Positions 28,306 through 37,571 are shown, counted from the first letter of the stretch. The stretch: 64,000 bases of DNA from Pseudonocardia oroxyli (GCF_900102195.1 NZ_FNBE01000009.1:186001-250000); one strand, 5' to 3'. The notes: generated by a model not told the origin, from the sequence alone. Numbers and translations are program-made.

Positions 28306-29922
28306 ATGTCCCGGTTCCTCGCAACGTTGCTGGACTCCGCCACCGTCACGACCCGGGGGATGACGACCGGTGAGCCTGCCGCGCCGCGCCGTCGGACCTG
28401 GGCCGAGGTGCACGCCGAGGCCCGGAACCGGGCCGCGGCGCTGCGGGCCGCGGGGCTCGGGCACGGGCAGGCGGTCGGAGTGCTCGCCGGGGAGCCCGCC
28501 GCGATCGCGCCGCTCGCCCAGGCCGTCTGGCTCCTCGGCGGCAGCGTCACGATGCTGCACCAGCCGACCGCGCGCACCGACCTGGCGCACTGGGCCGAGG
28601 ACACCGTCACGGTGCTCCGCATGATCGACGCGACGACGGTGCTGCTCGGCGCCCCGTTCGACGCCCTCGCCCCCGTCCTCGACGAGCGTGGCATCTCCCA
28701 CCTGCTCATCGACTCCCTCGACGGGGGCGACCCGTTCGTCCCGGACGCCGACGTCGCGGACGAGGACGACACCGCCCTGCTGCAGCTCACGAGCGGGTCC
28801 ACGGCCGAACCGAAGGCCGTGCGGATCACCCACCGCAACCTGCACGCGAACATCACGGCCATGCGCGAGGCCGCCCGGCTGGACGTCGAGCGGGACGTGA
28901 TGATCTCGTGGCTGCCGCTGTTCCACGACATGGGCATGGTCGGGTTCCTGACGATCCCGATGGTGACCGGGCTCGAGTGCGTGATCGTCACGCCGGTGGA
29001 CTTCCTGACCCGCCCGCTGCTCTGGGCCGAGCTGATCTCGCGCCACGGCGGCACGGTCACCGCGGCGCCGAACTTCGCCTACGCCGTGCTCGGCAGGCAG
29101 CTCGCCCGGGCCGCCGACCTGGACCTGTCGACGCTGCGGATCGCGCTCAACGGCGCGGAGCCGGTGGACCCGGTGGCGGTGCGCGCGTTCGTCGAGAACG
29201 GGGCGCGGTTCGGGCTGCGACCCGAGTCGGTGCTCTGCGCCTACGGCATGGCCGAGACGGCGCTTGGGGTGGCGTTCGCGCCGGTCGAGACGGGGCTGGC
29301 GGTGGACGAGATCGACGCCGACGCCCTCGAGTCGCGGCGCCGCGCCGAACCGGGCACCGGTCGGGCGTTCCCGCTGCTCGGGCCGCCCCTGCCGGGCATC
29401 GAGGCGCGCGTGGTCGCGGACGGGCGGACCGTGGGGGTCCGCGAGGTCGGCTCGATCCAGCTGCGCGGCGAGTCGGTGACGCCGGGGTACCTGACCGTCG
29501 ACGGGCCGCTCGCCACCCGGGACCCCGACGGCTGGTTCGACACCGGTGACGAGGGCTACCTGGTCGAGGACGGGCAGGTGGTCGTCTGCGGGCGCACCAA
29601 GGACGTGATCATCATGGGTGGCCGCAACATCTACCCGACCGACATCGAGCGGGCCGCCGCGGAGGCGGACGGGGTGCGGGCCGGGAACGCCGTGGCCGTC
29701 CGGCTGCCCGCGGGGGACCGGCGGGAGTCCTTCGCCGTCGTCGTCGAGTCGCGGCGGGCGGGGGACGCGGACGAGTCCGCCGTGATCCGCAAGGACGTGA
29801 TCTCGCGGGTGGTGAGCGCGGTGGGTGCCCGGCCCGCCCGCGTGGAGGTGCTCCCACCCGGCAGCCTGCCCAAGACGCCGAGCGGCAAGCTCCGCCGCGC
29901 CGCGACCGCCGAGCTGCTGTGA
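28306..29922 (+). CDS. Fatty-acyl-AMP ligase / AMP-dependent synthetase (Pks16-like)
   Basis: A 538-residue adenylate-forming enzyme. The P-loop motif is LLQLTSGSTAEPKAV, followed by SWLPLFHDMGMVGFLTIPM (typical of FAALs), the adenine motif CAYGMAETALGVAFAP, the hinge GWFDTGDEGYLVEDGQVVVCGR and the C-terminal catalytic Lys in PKTPSGKLRR. It activates a carboxylic, probably fatty, acid as acyl-AMP. Position between the ispE region and pth matches Rv1013 (pks16). The stop TGA lies inside a 40-nt palindrome. No acyl-carrier or PKS partner is nearby. Confidence 0.9.
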   Translation: MSRFLATLLDSATVTTRGMTTGEPAAPRRRTWAEVHAEARNRAAALRAAGLGHGQAVGVLAGEPAAIAPLAQAVWLLGGSVTMLHQPTARTDLAHWAEDTVTVLRMIDATTVLLGAPFDALAPVLDERGISHLLIDSLDGGDPFVPDADVADEDDTALLQLTSGSTAEPKAVRITHRNLHANITAMREAARLDVERDVMISWLPLFHDMGMVGFLTIPMVTGLECVIVTPVDFLTRPLLWAELISRHGGTVTAAPNFAYAVLGRQLARAADLDLSTLRIALNGAEPVDPVAVRAFVENGARFGLRPESVLCAYGMAETALGVAFAPVETGLAVDEIDADALESRRRAEPGTGRAFPLLGPPLPGIEARVVADGRTVGVREVGSIQLRGESVTPGYLTVDGPLATRDPDGWFDTGDEGYLVEDGQVVVCGRTKDVIIMGGRNIYPTDIERAAAEADGVRAGNAVAVRLPAGDRRESFAVVVESRRAGDADESAVIRKDVISRVVSAVGARPARVEVLPPGSLPKTPSGKLRRAATAELL

Positions 29923-29958
29923 GTGGCGATGGTCGCCAGGGCGACCATCGCCACTCAC
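29919..29958. repeat. 40-nt intergenic palindrome, copy 3 (CGATGGTCGC-type arms)
   Basis: GTGAGTGGCGATGGTCGC pairs perfectly with GCGACCATCGCCACTCAC around CAGG; the stem can be read as 19 bp. It supplies the TGA of the acyl-AMP ligase gene and lies between that gene and convergent pth. Confidence 0.9.
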
Positions 29959-29962
29959 GAGC

Positions 29963-30544
29963 TCACGACAGGGCGTGGAAGCGGTTCTGGGTGGGTTCGA
30001 GGCCGTCGGCGAGGAGCGCCTCGACGGCGTCCGCGGCGAGGTCGACCGCGAGGTCGAGTTCCTTCTGTTCGGTCCCGGAGAACTTCTTGAGCACGAAGTC
30101 CGCCGGGTCCTGCCTGCCGGGCGGGCGGCCGATGCCGAAGCGCAGCCGCAGGTAGTCCTTGGTGCCGAGCGAGCGGCTGATCGAGCGGAGCCCGTTGTGC
30201 CCGCCCTCGCCGCCGCCCCGCTTCACCCGGACCACGCCGAAGCCGAGGTCCAGGTCGTCGTGGGCGACGACGAGGTCCTCGGCGCCGACCGAGAAGTACC
30301 GGGCGAGTCCGGCGACCGGGCCGCCGGACTCGTTCATGTACGTGCGCGGCTTGGCCAGCACGACCTTCCCGCCCGCGAGCCGACCCTCGGCGATCTCCGA
30401 GTTCGACCGCTTGTGCAGGGTGAACCGCGCCCCGATCCGCGCCGCCAGCAGGTCGACGACGGCGAACCCCACGTTGTGTCGGGTGTCCGCGTAGCGGGGC
30501 CCGGGGTTGCCGAGCCCCACCACCAGCGCCGTGCCTGCGGCCAT
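29963..30544 (-). CDS. pth: Peptidyl-tRNA hydrolase
   Basis: A 193-residue enzyme that frees tRNA from peptidyl-tRNA dropped by ribosomes. Diagnostic motifs: [20 protein letters not shown] (Asn and catalytic His), [23 protein letters not shown] (catalytic Asp) and [32 protein letters not shown]. The ATG overlaps the rplY stop by one base (TGATG), so the pair is translationally coupled, as in other actinobacteria. Confidence 0.96.
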   Translation of the reverse strand: MAAGTALVVGLGNPGPRYADTRHNVGFAVVDLLAARIGARFTLHKRSNSEIAEGRLAGGKVVLAKPRTYMNESGGPVAGLARYFSVGAEDLVVAHDDLDLGFGVVRVKRGGGEGGHNGLRSISRSLGTKDYLRLRFGIGRPPGRQDPADFVLKKFSGTEQKELDLAVDLAADAVEALLADGLEPTQNRFHALS

Positions 30545-31203
30545 CAGCTCTCGGAGGCGGAGCCCTCGGCCGAGGTCTCGGCCCCGTCCGTGGCGCTCTC
30601 CGGGGCGTCCTCGACCACGCCGGCACCCTCGGTGTCGATCTCGGCCTCGAGGTCCGCGGCGGTCGGGGCGGCGACGACGTTCACCACGAGGTACTCGGGG
30701 TCGGTCCGCAGCTCGGTGCCCTCGGGCAGCGGCAGCTGGCCCGCGAGGAACTGGGTGCCGACCTCGGCGCCCTCGACGGAGACGACGACGTTCTCGGGGA
30801 TGTTGAGCGCGTCCGCCTCGACCTCGACGGTGTTCAGCTCCTGGGTGACCAGGGTGCCCGGCGCGGCCTCGCCCTCGACGATGACCGTGATCTCGACGAC
30901 GACCTTCTCGCCCTTCTTGATCACGAGGAGGTCGACGTGCTCGATGTACGGGCGGATCGGGTGGAACACGACCGTCTTGGTCAGCGCCAGCGACTGGGTG
31001 CCCGCGATGTCCAGCTCGAGGATCGCGTTGCGGCCCTGCTCACGGACGACGGCGGCGAACTCCAGCGACGGCAGCGACAGGTGCTGCGGGTCGGTCCCGT
31101 GCCCGTAGAGGACGGCGGGGATCTTGCCCGCGTTGCGGGTGCGGCGCGCGGCGCCCTTGCCGAACTCGGTCCGGGTCTCGGCGGCGATCTTGGACTGGGC
31201 CAC
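30544..31203 (-). CDS. rplY: 50S ribosomal protein bL25, CTC form
   Basis: A 219-residue two-domain L25/Ctc protein binding 5S rRNA. The N-terminal domain is [32 protein letters not shown]. The beta-rich TL5/Ctc C-terminal domain is followed by an acidic tail ending [13 protein letters not shown] 31203 gives the usual start; longer frames are not family-like. The upstream 31204-31467 gap (264 bases) holds its leader and the promoter area shared with the divergent membrane protein gene. I could not place a firm promoter there. Confidence 0.95.
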   Translation of the reverse strand: MAQSKIAAETRTEFGKGAARRTRNAGKIPAVLYGHGTDPQHLSLPSLEFAAVVREQGRNAILELDIAGTQSLALTKTVVFHPIRPYIEHVDLLVIKKGEKVVVEITVIVEGEAAPGTLVTQELNTVEVEADALNIPENVVVSVEGAEVGTQFLAGQLPLPEGTELRTDPEYLVVNVVAAPTAADLEAEIDTEGAGVVEDAPESATDGAETSAEGSASES

Positions 31204-31467
31204 GGTGGATCTCTCTCCTCGTACTGCGGATGTCAGCGCGCGACGAGGGGCGGCCCCGAAGGGGTCGACCACGTCGATGACGGCGGGCTCGACGAACAAC
31301 CCGCCCTCGCCGCGGAATGCCGACAACGGTACGCCGGCCCGTCGCGGCCCTCGGCACGGGGTGCTCTCCTCAGATTCGATGAAACGGGCGTGTCGTGGCT
31401 AAGACGTCCGGCACTCGTCGCGATGAGCCGGATGTCAGCACGCAGTCGAGGCATTCGGGGGAAGGCC

Positions 31468-32184
31468 ATGACCACCCAGCACTACCGCTCCGCAGACGTC
31501 GACCCGGCGACCGAGGCGATCCCGGTGATCCCGGTGCTCCCGGTCGTCCCGGCGCAGCGCTCGCCCCGGGGCCGCACCACGACCGTGGGCGAGGCGGCGG
31601 GCATGACGACGTGGCAGCGGGCGGGCGCGTCCCGCGCGGAGTCGGCGCCCCTGTTCACCGCGGGCCCCGCGCCGGCGTCCTTCGCGGAGTCCGCCGCCCA
31701 GGCCGAGCCGTGGGCGTCCACACTGTCCCGCCGCGAGGAGAAGCAGGCCCGCAGGCAGAAGCAGACCCGCAAGGGGGAGCAGGGGCGTCGTCGCTGGCCG
31801 TGGCTGACCGCGGGCCTCGCCGTCGGGCTCCTGTTCGGCGTGATGATCGGCCAGGGCATGGGCGGCACCGCAGCGCCCACCGCCGCGCCCGCCCCGCAGA
31901 CCGAGACGGTCGCCGCCCCGCCCGCCCAGCCCGCGGGCCCCGCGACGACCGTGTCCGACGGCACCTACGAGGTGGGCGTCGACATGGCCGCGGGCCGCTA
32001 CAAGACCGAAGGTCCGTCCGCCTCGAACGCGCTGGGCATGTGCTACTGGGAACGGGCCTCCACCGACTCCGGCGAGCTCGGGTCGATCATCGCCAACGAG
32101 ATCGTCCAGGGCCCCGGCTCGGTGACCGTCCAGAACGGCGAGTTCGCGACGCTGCGCGGTGGCTGCACCTGGACCCGGGTCTGA
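31468..32184 (+). CDS. Single-pass membrane protein with conserved actinobacterial C-terminal domain, function unknown
   Basis: 238 residues. The N-terminal ~100 residues are cytoplasmic and rich in Pro, Ala and Glu with a basic patch (SRREEKQARRQKQTRKGEQG). One membrane helix is WLTAGLAVGLLFGVMIGQGMG. An Ala/Pro linker leads to an exposed domain of about 75 residues (GTYEVGVDMAAGRYKTEG, CYWERAS, IIANEIVQGPGSVTV, GGCTWTRV). This small Cys-containing domain occurs in many actinobacterial lipoproteins and secreted proteins of unknown role. ATG 31468 is preceded by GGGGGAAGG. Confidence 0.75.
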   Translation: MTTQHYRSADVDPATEAIPVIPVLPVVPAQRSPRGRTTTVGEAAGMTTWQRAGASRAESAPLFTAGPAPASFAESAAQAEPWASTLSRREEKQARRQKQTRKGEQGRRRWPWLTAGLAVGLLFGVMIGQGMGGTAAPTAAPAPQTETVAAPPAQPAGPATTVSDGTYEVGVDMAAGRYKTEGPSASNALGMCYWERASTDSGELGSIIANEIVQGPGSVTVQNGEFATLRGGCTWTRV

Positions 32185-32187
32185 GCA

Positions 32188-32250
32188 TGATCCACCGAAC
32201 GGGAGCGGGGCGGTCGGAACCCGACCGCCCCGCTCCCGACGTGTGGATCA
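32188..32250. terminator. Large bidirectional hairpin terminator
   Basis: An 18-bp perfect stem (CGGGAGCGGGGCGGTCGG at 32200-32217, loop AAC, complement at 32221-32238) sits inside an outer 8-bp pair, TGATCCAC (32188-32195) with GTGGATCA (32243-32250). It separates the membrane protein gene from convergent prs and includes the prs stop codon. Confidence 0.8.
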
Positions 32251-33228
32251 GGCGTTGCCGTCGAACAGGCTGGTCACCGAGCCGTCGTCGAAGACCTGGT
32301 GGATGGCCTCGGCGAGCAGCGGGGCGATCGAGAGCACGGTCATGCCGGGGAAGCGCTTGTCCTCCGGGATCGGCAGGGTGTCCATGAAGATCACCTCGCG
32401 GGCGCCGCAGTTCGCCAGGCGGTCGACGGCGGGGCCCGAGAGCACGCCGTGGGTGGCCGCGATGATCACGTCCTTGGCGCCCTCCTTCAGCAGCACCTCG
32501 ACGGTCTTCGCCACCGTGCCACCGGTGTCGATCATGTCGTCGATGACCACGCAGGTGCGGCCCTCGATCTCACCGACCACCCGGTTCGCCACGGCCTCGT
32601 TCGGCTTGAGCGGGTCCCGGGTCTTGTGGATGAAGGCCAGCGGGGTGCCGCCGAGGGTCTCCGCCCAGCGCTCGGCCAGCCGCACGCGCCCCGAGTCCGG
32701 CGAGACGACGGCCAGGTCGTCCTCCGCGTAGCGCTCCTTGATGTGCTGCGCGAGCACCGGCAGGGCGAACAGGTGGTCCACCGGGCCGTCGAAGAAGCCC
32801 TGGATCTGCGAGGTGTGCAGGTCCACCGTCATGATCCGGTCCGCGCCCGCGGTCTTGAACAGGTCCGCGACGAGGCGGGCGGTGATGGGCTCGCGGCCGC
32901 GGTGCTTCTTGTCCTGGCGGGCGTAGCCCCAGAACGGCATGACCACGGTGATCCGCTTGGCCGAGGCGCGCTTGAGCGCGTCGACCATGATCAGCTGCTC
33001 CATGATCGCGTCGTTGATCGGCGCCGAGTGGGCCTGCAGCACGAATGCGTCGCACCCCCGGACCGACTCCTCGAACCGGACGAAGATCTCGCCGTTCGCG
33101 AAGGAGTAGGCCGACTGCGGGGTGACCGTGACGTCGAGGTGCTTGGCGACCTGCTCGGCCAGCTCGGGGTGTGTCCTCCCGGCGAAGAACATCAGGTTCT
33201 TCTTCGGCTGACCCGACATGGCACTCAC
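32248..33228 (-). CDS. prs: Ribose-phosphate pyrophosphokinase (PRPP synthetase)
   Basis: A 326-residue enzyme converting ribose-5-phosphate and ATP to PRPP for purine, pyrimidine, His, Trp, NAD and arabinan-precursor synthesis. Motifs: [54 protein letters not shown] (catalytic loop), [21 protein letters not shown] and the PRPP loop [17 protein letters not shown]. Start: GTG 33228 has AAGGAGG nine bases upstream and overlaps the glmU stop as GTGA. ATG 33219, three codons in, is the alternative. It is coupled to glmU as in mycobacteria. Confidence 0.95.
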   Translation of the reverse strand: MSAMSGQPKKNLMFFAGRTHPELAEQVAKHLDVTVTPQSAYSFANGEIFVRFEESVRGCDAFVLQAHSAPINDAIMEQLIMVDALKRASAKRITVVMPFWGYARQDKKHRGREPITARLVADLFKTAGADRIMTVDLHTSQIQGFFDGPVDHLFALPVLAQHIKERYAEDDLAVVSPDSGRVRLAERWAETLGGTPLAFIHKTRDPLKPNEAVANRVVGEIEGRTCVVIDDMIDTGGTVAKTVEVLLKEGAKDVIIAATHGVLSGPAVDRLANCGAREVIFMDTLPIPEDKRFPGMTVLSIAPLLAEAIHQVFDDGSVTSLFDGNA

Positions 33229-34682
33229 TGCGCTTGGCCTCCTTGGCCGCCGGCTGCGTTGGTGGCCCGTTCGGCGGCGGCGGCCGCCGGCGTGCCGGGT
33301 CGCTTCCGTACGACCCACCCCTCGATGGTGCGCTGTGGCCCGGACGACACCGCCAGCGCCCCCGGCGGAACGTCGTCCCGGACCACCGTCCCCGCCCCCG
33401 TGTACGCGCCGTCGCCGACGGCCACGGGGGCGATGAACATGGTGTCGGATCCGGTGCGGACGTGGGAACCGATCGTCGTGCGGTGTTTGGCGACACCGTC
33501 GTAGTTGACGAACACCGACGACGCGCCGATGTTGCTCTGCTCGCCGATCGTGGCGTCCCCCACGTACGTGAGGTGCGGCACCTTGGAACCCGCGCCGATC
33601 TCGGCGTTCTTCGTCTCCACGAAGGTGCCGATCTTGCCGCTCGCGCCGAGCCGGGTCCCCGGCCGCAGGTAGGCGAACGGGCCCACGGTGGCTCCCGCGC
33701 CGATGACCGAGGCCGACCCGTGCGTCCGGACGACCGAGGCCCCCTCGCCGATCTCGCTGTCGGCGAGCGTGGTGTCCGGGCCGACCACGGCGCCGTCGGC
33801 GACGGTGGTGCGGCCGCGCAGCTGCGTCCCCGGCTCGACGACGACGTCTCGGCCCAGCGTGACCTGCACGTCCACCCAGGTGCTGGCCGGGTCGACGATC
33901 GTCGCGCCGCCGAGCATGTGGCCGCGCAGGACCCGGCGGTTGAGTTCGGCGCGGACCTCGGCGAGCTGGACCCGGTCGTTGACCCCGGCGACCAGCCAGG
34001 GGTCCTCGGTCCGCACGGCCTCGACGCGGCGCCCGTCCGCGACGGCGAGTGCGACGAGATCGGTCAGGTACAGCTCGCCCTGGGCGTTGTCGGTGCCGAT
34101 GCGGGTGAGCCCGTCGGCGAGGAAGGCGGCGTCGAAGGCGTAGACCCCGGAGTTGACCTCGGTGATCGCCCGCTGCGCGGCGGAGGCGTCCTTCTGCTCG
34201 ACGATCGCCGTCACCGCCCCGTCCGTGCGCACGATCCGCCCGTACCCGGTCGGGTCGGCCAGGTCGGTCGTGAGCAGGGTCACGGCGGCCTCGGTCGAGA
34301 GGACCTCGCGCAGGGTGGCGGCGTCGAGGAGCGGGACGTCCCCGTAGGTCACCAGCACGGTGCCGGTCAGGTCCGCGGGCAGCGCGGCGAGGCCGCACCG
34401 CACGGCGTCCCCGGTGCCGTTCTGCTGCTCCTGGACGGCCGTGTGGATGTCGCGGGCCACCTCGTCCGCGATCCGCAGCAGCGCGGCGGTGACCTCGTCG
34501 CGGCCGTGCCCGACGACCACCGCGAGGTGCTCGGGCTCCAGCTCGGCGACGGCGTGGACGGCGTGCCCGAGCAGGCTCCGACCGCCGATCTCGTGCAGCA
34601 CCTTCGGCGTGGCCGAGCGCATGCGGGTGCCCTCGCCCGCGGCCAGGACCACCGATGCGGCGGGTCGGGGGGAGTCGGGCAT
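33225..34682 (-). CDS. glmU: Bifunctional UDP-GlcNAc pyrophosphorylase / GlcN-1-P acetyltransferase
   Basis: A 485-residue enzyme making UDP-GlcNAc for peptidoglycan and mycothiol. N-terminal uridyltransferase: [24 protein letters not shown], then [10 protein letters not shown] and TYGDVPLL. A left-handed beta-helix of hexapeptide repeats begins near residue 250 and carries the acetyltransferase site ([46 protein letters not shown]). ATG 34682 follows AAGGAG by five bases; GTG 34688 overlaps that site and is rejected. Low-complexity Ala/Gly tail. Confidence 0.96.
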   Translation of the reverse strand: MPDSPRPAASVVLAAGEGTRMRSATPKVLHEIGGRSLLGHAVHAVAELEPEHLAVVVGHGRDEVTAALLRIADEVARDIHTAVQEQQNGTGDAVRCGLAALPADLTGTVLVTYGDVPLLDAATLREVLSTEAAVTLLTTDLADPTGYGRIVRTDGAVTAIVEQKDASAAQRAITEVNSGVYAFDAAFLADGLTRIGTDNAQGELYLTDLVALAVADGRRVEAVRTEDPWLVAGVNDRVQLAEVRAELNRRVLRGHMLGGATIVDPASTWVDVQVTLGRDVVVEPGTQLRGRTTVADGAVVGPDTTLADSEIGEGASVVRTHGSASVIGAGATVGPFAYLRPGTRLGASGKIGTFVETKNAEIGAGSKVPHLTYVGDATIGEQSNIGASSVFVNYDGVAKHRTTIGSHVRTGSDTMFIAPVAVGDGAYTGAGTVVRDDVPPGALAVSSGPQRTIEGWVVRKRPGTPAAAAAERATNAAGGQGGQAQ

Positions 34683-34796
34683 GGGCACTCCTTCGCCTCG
34701 CGGCCGTGCTTCCGGGCCGGACGAATCCTACGCGGGCGCGCCGTGACCGCGGGGGGCTGCGCTCGTTGGCCCACTCGAACCGGACGAAAGGTGCAC

Positions 34797-35249
34797 ATGC
34801 GCACGGTGTGGGGTCTCGCCGCAGCCGCGGTCGTGCTGGTCGTGCTGGTCGTGGTGTTCTCCGGGACGGCGCTCGCGGGCCCCGCCGCACCCGTGCCGGG
34901 CACGCCGTGCACCACGGTGGCGCGGGCCTGTGTGGACGTGGCGGCCAAGCAGGCCTGGCTGCTGCGCGACGGCGCGGTGGTGTTCGGGCCGGTCGCCGTC
35001 AGTCCCGGCGGGCAGGGGCACGAGACCCCGCGGGGCGACTTCGTCGTCGAGTGGAAGAACGTCAACCACCGCAGCGCGGAGTTCGACGACGCGCCGATGC
35101 CGTTCGCGGTGTTCTTCGCCCAGGGCGGGATCGGCTTCCACCAGGGCACCCTGGAGACGCCGTCGGCGGGCTGCGTGCGCCTGACCCGCCCGGACGCCAT
35201 CGAGTTCTACGACCACCTCCAGGTCGGGGACGCCGTCCAGGTCCGCTGA
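34797..35249 (+). CDS. Small L,D-transpeptidase / YkuD-domain protein
   Basis: A 150-residue exported protein. A hydrophobic N-terminal segment (~4-26, VWGLAAAAVVLVVLVVVFSG, signal or anchor) precedes a minimal YkuD domain. The catalytic motif reads GFHQGTLETPSAGCVRL, with His115 and nucleophile Cys126. Such enzymes make 3-3 cross-links in peptidoglycan or attach proteins to it. It lacks the Ig-like domain of mycobacterial Ldt proteins, so it is a short form. It is divergent from glmU, a precursor enzyme for the same polymer. Confidence 0.88.
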   Translation: MRTVWGLAAAAVVLVVLVVVFSGTALAGPAAPVPGTPCTTVARACVDVAAKQAWLLRDGAVVFGPVAVSPGGQGHETPRGDFVVEWKNVNHRSAEFDDAPMPFAVFFAQGGIGFHQGTLETPSAGCVRLTRPDAIEFYDHLQVGDAVQVR

Positions 35250-35358
35250 GCAACCGTTCACCGACAGGGGTGGGCCGGTCGCCGTCGGGTGGCTCCGATC
35301 GGGTGTGTCGGCCAGGCTGGGCGGGTTCTTCTCGTATAGCCGACGGATCGGAGTCCCG

Positions 35359-35796
35359 ATGCCCACTCGCACCGCACGGACGGCCTGGAACGGTTCCCTC
35401 GAGGAGGGGTCCGGGCAGGTCGAGCTGACCAGCAGCAAGGTCGGCACGTACGACGTCAGCTTCCCCAAGCGTGCCGCCGAGGACGCGGGCGGCACCACCA
35501 GCCCGGAGGAGCTGATCGCGGCGGCGCACTCCTCCTGCTACGCCATGCAGCTCTCGGCGCTGCTCGGCCAGGCGGGCGGGACCGTCGAGTCCCTCGATGT
35601 GACCGCGGACGTGTCGCTCGGGCCGGACCCGGCGGGCGGGTTCCGCATCACCGGCATCGCGCTGAAGGTCCGGGGCGAGGTCCCCGGGCTCGACGCCGCG
35701 GAGTTCGAGAAGGCCGCGCAGGCCGCCAAGGAGGGCTGCCCGGTCAGCAAGGCGCTCACCGGAACCACCATCACGCTGGACGCCGCGCTGGAGTGA
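35359..35796 (+). CDS. osmC: OsmC-family peroxiredoxin
   Basis: A 145-residue thiol peroxidase that reduces organic hydroperoxides. The two redox cysteines are Cys60 (AAHSSCYAMQLSALL) and Cys127 (EGCPVSKAL). The N-terminus RTARTAWNGSLEEGSGQVEL matches OsmC rather than Ohr. ATG 35359 follows GGAG by five bases. Its transcript probably continues into the short ORF at 35820 and ends at the hairpin at 35913. Confidence 0.93.
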   Translation: MPTRTARTAWNGSLEEGSGQVELTSSKVGTYDVSFPKRAAEDAGGTTSPEELIAAAHSSCYAMQLSALLGQAGGTVESLDVTADVSLGPDPAGGFRITGIALKVRGEVPGLDAAEFEKAAQAAKEGCPVSKALTGTTITLDAALE

Positions 35797-35819
35797 TCCC
35801 GCGCGGGAGAGGAGACGAC

Positions 35820-35894
35820 ATGCGATCCATGAACGTCCTCGGGTGCACGGGCAACGGCGCACCGCCGCCCCCGCCACCCCGACCCGGTCGCTGA
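35820..35894 (+). CDS. Possible 24-residue small ORF with hexaproline stretch
   Basis: ATG to TGA encodes a peptide beginning MRSMNVLGCTGNGA and ending in six prolines, then RPGR. It is preceded by a strong ribosome site (GAGAGGAG, five bases before ATG), 23 bases after osmC, and followed by a 12-bp terminator hairpin. Polyproline would stall ribosomes without EF-P. It could be a real peptide, a regulatory stalling element, or chance; one Cys is present. No homologue is known to me. Confidence 0.4.
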   Translation: MRSMNVLGCTGNGAPPPPPPRPGR

Positions 35895-35912
35895 ACCGGG
35901 TCGCTGAACCGC

Positions 35913-35941
35913 GAAGGCCGCCCCGCACCGGGGCGGCCTTC
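35913..35941. terminator. Hairpin terminator after osmC
   Basis: GAAGGCCGCCCC (35913-35924), loop GCACC, GGGGCGGCCTTC (35930-35941): 12 perfect base pairs. It lies three bases from the end of the convergent DUF4262 gene, so it can serve both strands. Confidence 0.85.
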
Positions 35942-35943
35942 GG

Positions 35944-36405
35944 TCATGTCAGGGGCGGCGCGTCGGGGGAGCGGGGGCCGAGCACGGGCTGCACGCCGCC
36001 CGCCGCCGGGTCCCACGGCCAGCGGCCCGCCTCGTCCGCCCAGACGACCTGGACCGCGCGCCTGCCCTCGCCGTAGAGCGCGACGGCGTGCACCAGGTGC
36101 GCGTCCGGCTCCGCGACCTCGACGTACTCGAGGGCGGCGGCCGCCCGCTCGCCGGGGCGCGGCGCGACGCCCGCGTCGAGCACGTGCTCGGCGACGTCGT
36201 TCAGCAGGTCGACGGCCCGCTCGGCGGGCAGCCCCGTCACGACCAGCTCGGGCAGCCCGGACGACCCGAGCCCGACCGTGTAGGCCCACGGCGGCCGCCG
36301 GCCCGTCCCGTAGACCACCCGCACCGCCCAGCCGTGCTCGCGCACGGTCTCGGCCAGGTCTGCCACGACCTGCTCGTAGCTCTCACTCGCACACATGGCG
36401 CACAT
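35944..36405 (-). CDS. DUF4262 domain protein
   Basis: 153 residues. The characteristic DUF4262 features are HGWAVRVVYG followed by PPWAYTVGLGSSGLPELVVTGLP and the later W-rich end (VQVVWADEAGRWPWDP). The N-terminus MCAMCASESYE holds a CxxC. Function of the family is unknown. ATG 36405 follows GGGAGG by four bases. It lies just downstream of tRNA-Gln on the same strand and shares a terminator region with osmC. Confidence 0.85.
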   Translation of the reverse strand: MCAMCASESYEQVVADLAETVREHGWAVRVVYGTGRRPPWAYTVGLGSSGLPELVVTGLPAERAVDLLNDVAEHVLDAGVAPRPGERAAAALEYVEVAEPDAHLVHAVALYGEGRRAVQVVWADEAGRWPWDPAAGGVQPVLGPRSPDAPPLT

Positions 36406-36457
36406 GCGTCCTCCCCTCGTGTCGCGCTCCGACCGGACGCCACCCGAGGTCGACTCG

Positions 36458-36528
36458 CTCCGCCGCCAGGATTCGAACCTGGACCATCGGAACCAAAATC
36501 CGAGGTGCTGCCGTTACACCACGGCGGA
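36458..36528 (-). tRNA. tRNA-Gln (anticodon UUG)
   Basis: A complete cloverleaf on the minus strand. The acceptor TCCGCCG pairs with CGGCGGA, the D-arm contains GTGTAACGGCAGCAC, and the anticodon stem-loop is TCGGA-TTTTGGT-TCCGA. The T-arm is CCAGG-TTCGAAT-CCTGG with discriminator G. The 3' CCA is not encoded. Length is 71 nt. Confidence 0.95.
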
Positions 36529-36620
36529 TTGTCCGTCCATCCTGTCACGCGGGAGGTGATCTCCTCAGCCAGGATGACGATGAGCCTTTCGCTCGCAGGC
36601 GTGGGGCGGGATGCTGAGGC

Positions 36621-37289
36621 GTGCTCAGCCTGCTGCCGGAACGCCTGGACCGGATGGTGCTGATCGGCGCGCACAGCGCGGACATCGCCGTCGGGGCCGG
36701 CGGTGCGCTCCTGGAGCTGTGTCGCGCGCACCCCGGTGTCGCGGTGACCGCGCTGGTGTTGACCGGCGGCGGGTCGTTGCGCGAGGAGGAGGAGCGGGCG
36801 GCGCTCGCGGCCTTCTGTCCCGGCGCCAAGCTCGAGGTCGTGGTGCACGACCTGCCCGACGGGCGGCTCCCGGTCCGCGCGGAGCGGGTGGGCCAGGCGA
36901 TCGAGGAGGTCCGCGGGCGCGGCGAACCCGATCTGGTGCTGGGTCCGCCCCGCCACGACGGCAGGCCCGATCACGGCGTCGTCGCCCAGTGGGTGCCCAC
37001 GGCCTTCCCCGACCATCTCGTGCTGGGCTACGAGCTGCTCGAGGGCGAGGGAGACCTGGCGCAGCCCGCCGCGTTCCTGCCGCTCGCGGAGCCGGTGCTG
37101 ACCGAGAAGATCGCCAAGCTGCACGAGCACTACGGCAGCCAGACCGACCGCCCGTGGTTCGACGCCGAGTCCTTCGCCGGGCTCGCCCGGGTGCGCGGGG
37201 TGCAGTGTCGGGCCCGCTACGCCGAGGGCTTCCACCCCGGCCGGATGCTGCTCGGCGTCGCGCCGCTGACCGGCCTCGATCCCGTATGA
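36621..37289 (+). CDS. PIG-L/LmbE-family protein with altered active site
   Basis: 222 residues with the zinc deacetylase fold of MshB, Mca and LmbE. The first motif, normally A-H-P-D-D, reads AHSADIAVGAGG: His18 and the second Asp (Asp21) are kept, but the catalytic-base Asp position is Ala20. The second motif RHDGRPDHGVV keeps the zinc His. If the alignment is right, hydrolysis may be weak or use another base. GTG start at 36621. It is followed nine bases later by the DUF2277 gene. Substrate is unknown; it is not the full-length MshB. Confidence 0.8.
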   Translation: MLSLLPERLDRMVLIGAHSADIAVGAGGALLELCRAHPGVAVTALVLTGGGSLREEEERAALAAFCPGAKLEVVVHDLPDGRLPVRAERVGQAIEEVRGRGEPDLVLGPPRHDGRPDHGVVAQWVPTAFPDHLVLGYELLEGEGDLAQPAAFLPLAEPVLTEKIAKLHEHYGSQTDRPWFDAESFAGLARVRGVQCRARYAEGFHPGRMLLGVAPLTGLDPV

Positions 37290-37298
37290 GGAGGAGTC

Positions 37299-37571
37299 AT
37301 GTGCCGCAACATCCGGACCCTGCACAACTTCGATCCGCCCGCCACGAACGACGAGGTGCACGCGGCGGCGCTGCAGTTCGTCCGCAAGGTCAGCGGGTCG
37401 GCGAAGCCCTCGCAGGTGAACCAGGAGGCCTTCGACCGGGCGGTCGCGGAGATCGCGCACGTGACCCGGCACCTGCTCGAGGACCTGGTCACCACCGCGC
37501 CGCCCAAGGACCGCGAGGTGGAGGCGGCCAAGGCCCGGGCGCGCGCCCAGGAGCGCTACTCCCGGCAGTAG
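37299..37571 (+). CDS. DUF2277 family protein
   Basis: 90 residues: MCRNIRTLHNFDPPATNDEV at the N-terminus, then helical EVHAAALQFVRKVSGSAKPS and EIAHVTRHLLEDLVT. This matches the small DUF2277 family of unknown function, whose members begin MCRNI(R/K)xLxNFxPPA. Two of its features, Cys2 and the Asn/His-rich start, suggest a metal- or nucleic-acid-binding role, which is a guess. Strong ribosome site GGAGGAG two bases before ATG. Confidence 0.9.
   Translation: MCRNIRTLHNFDPPATNDEVHAAALQFVRKVSGSAKPSQVNQEAFDRAVAEIAHVTRHLLEDLVTTAPPKDREVEAAKARARAQERYSRQ

Noticed and set aside
31204..31467. Additional gene in the rplY/membrane-protein gap
   Set aside because: Frames through it lack ribosome sites and family features; it is best read as two divergent leaders without an identifiable element.
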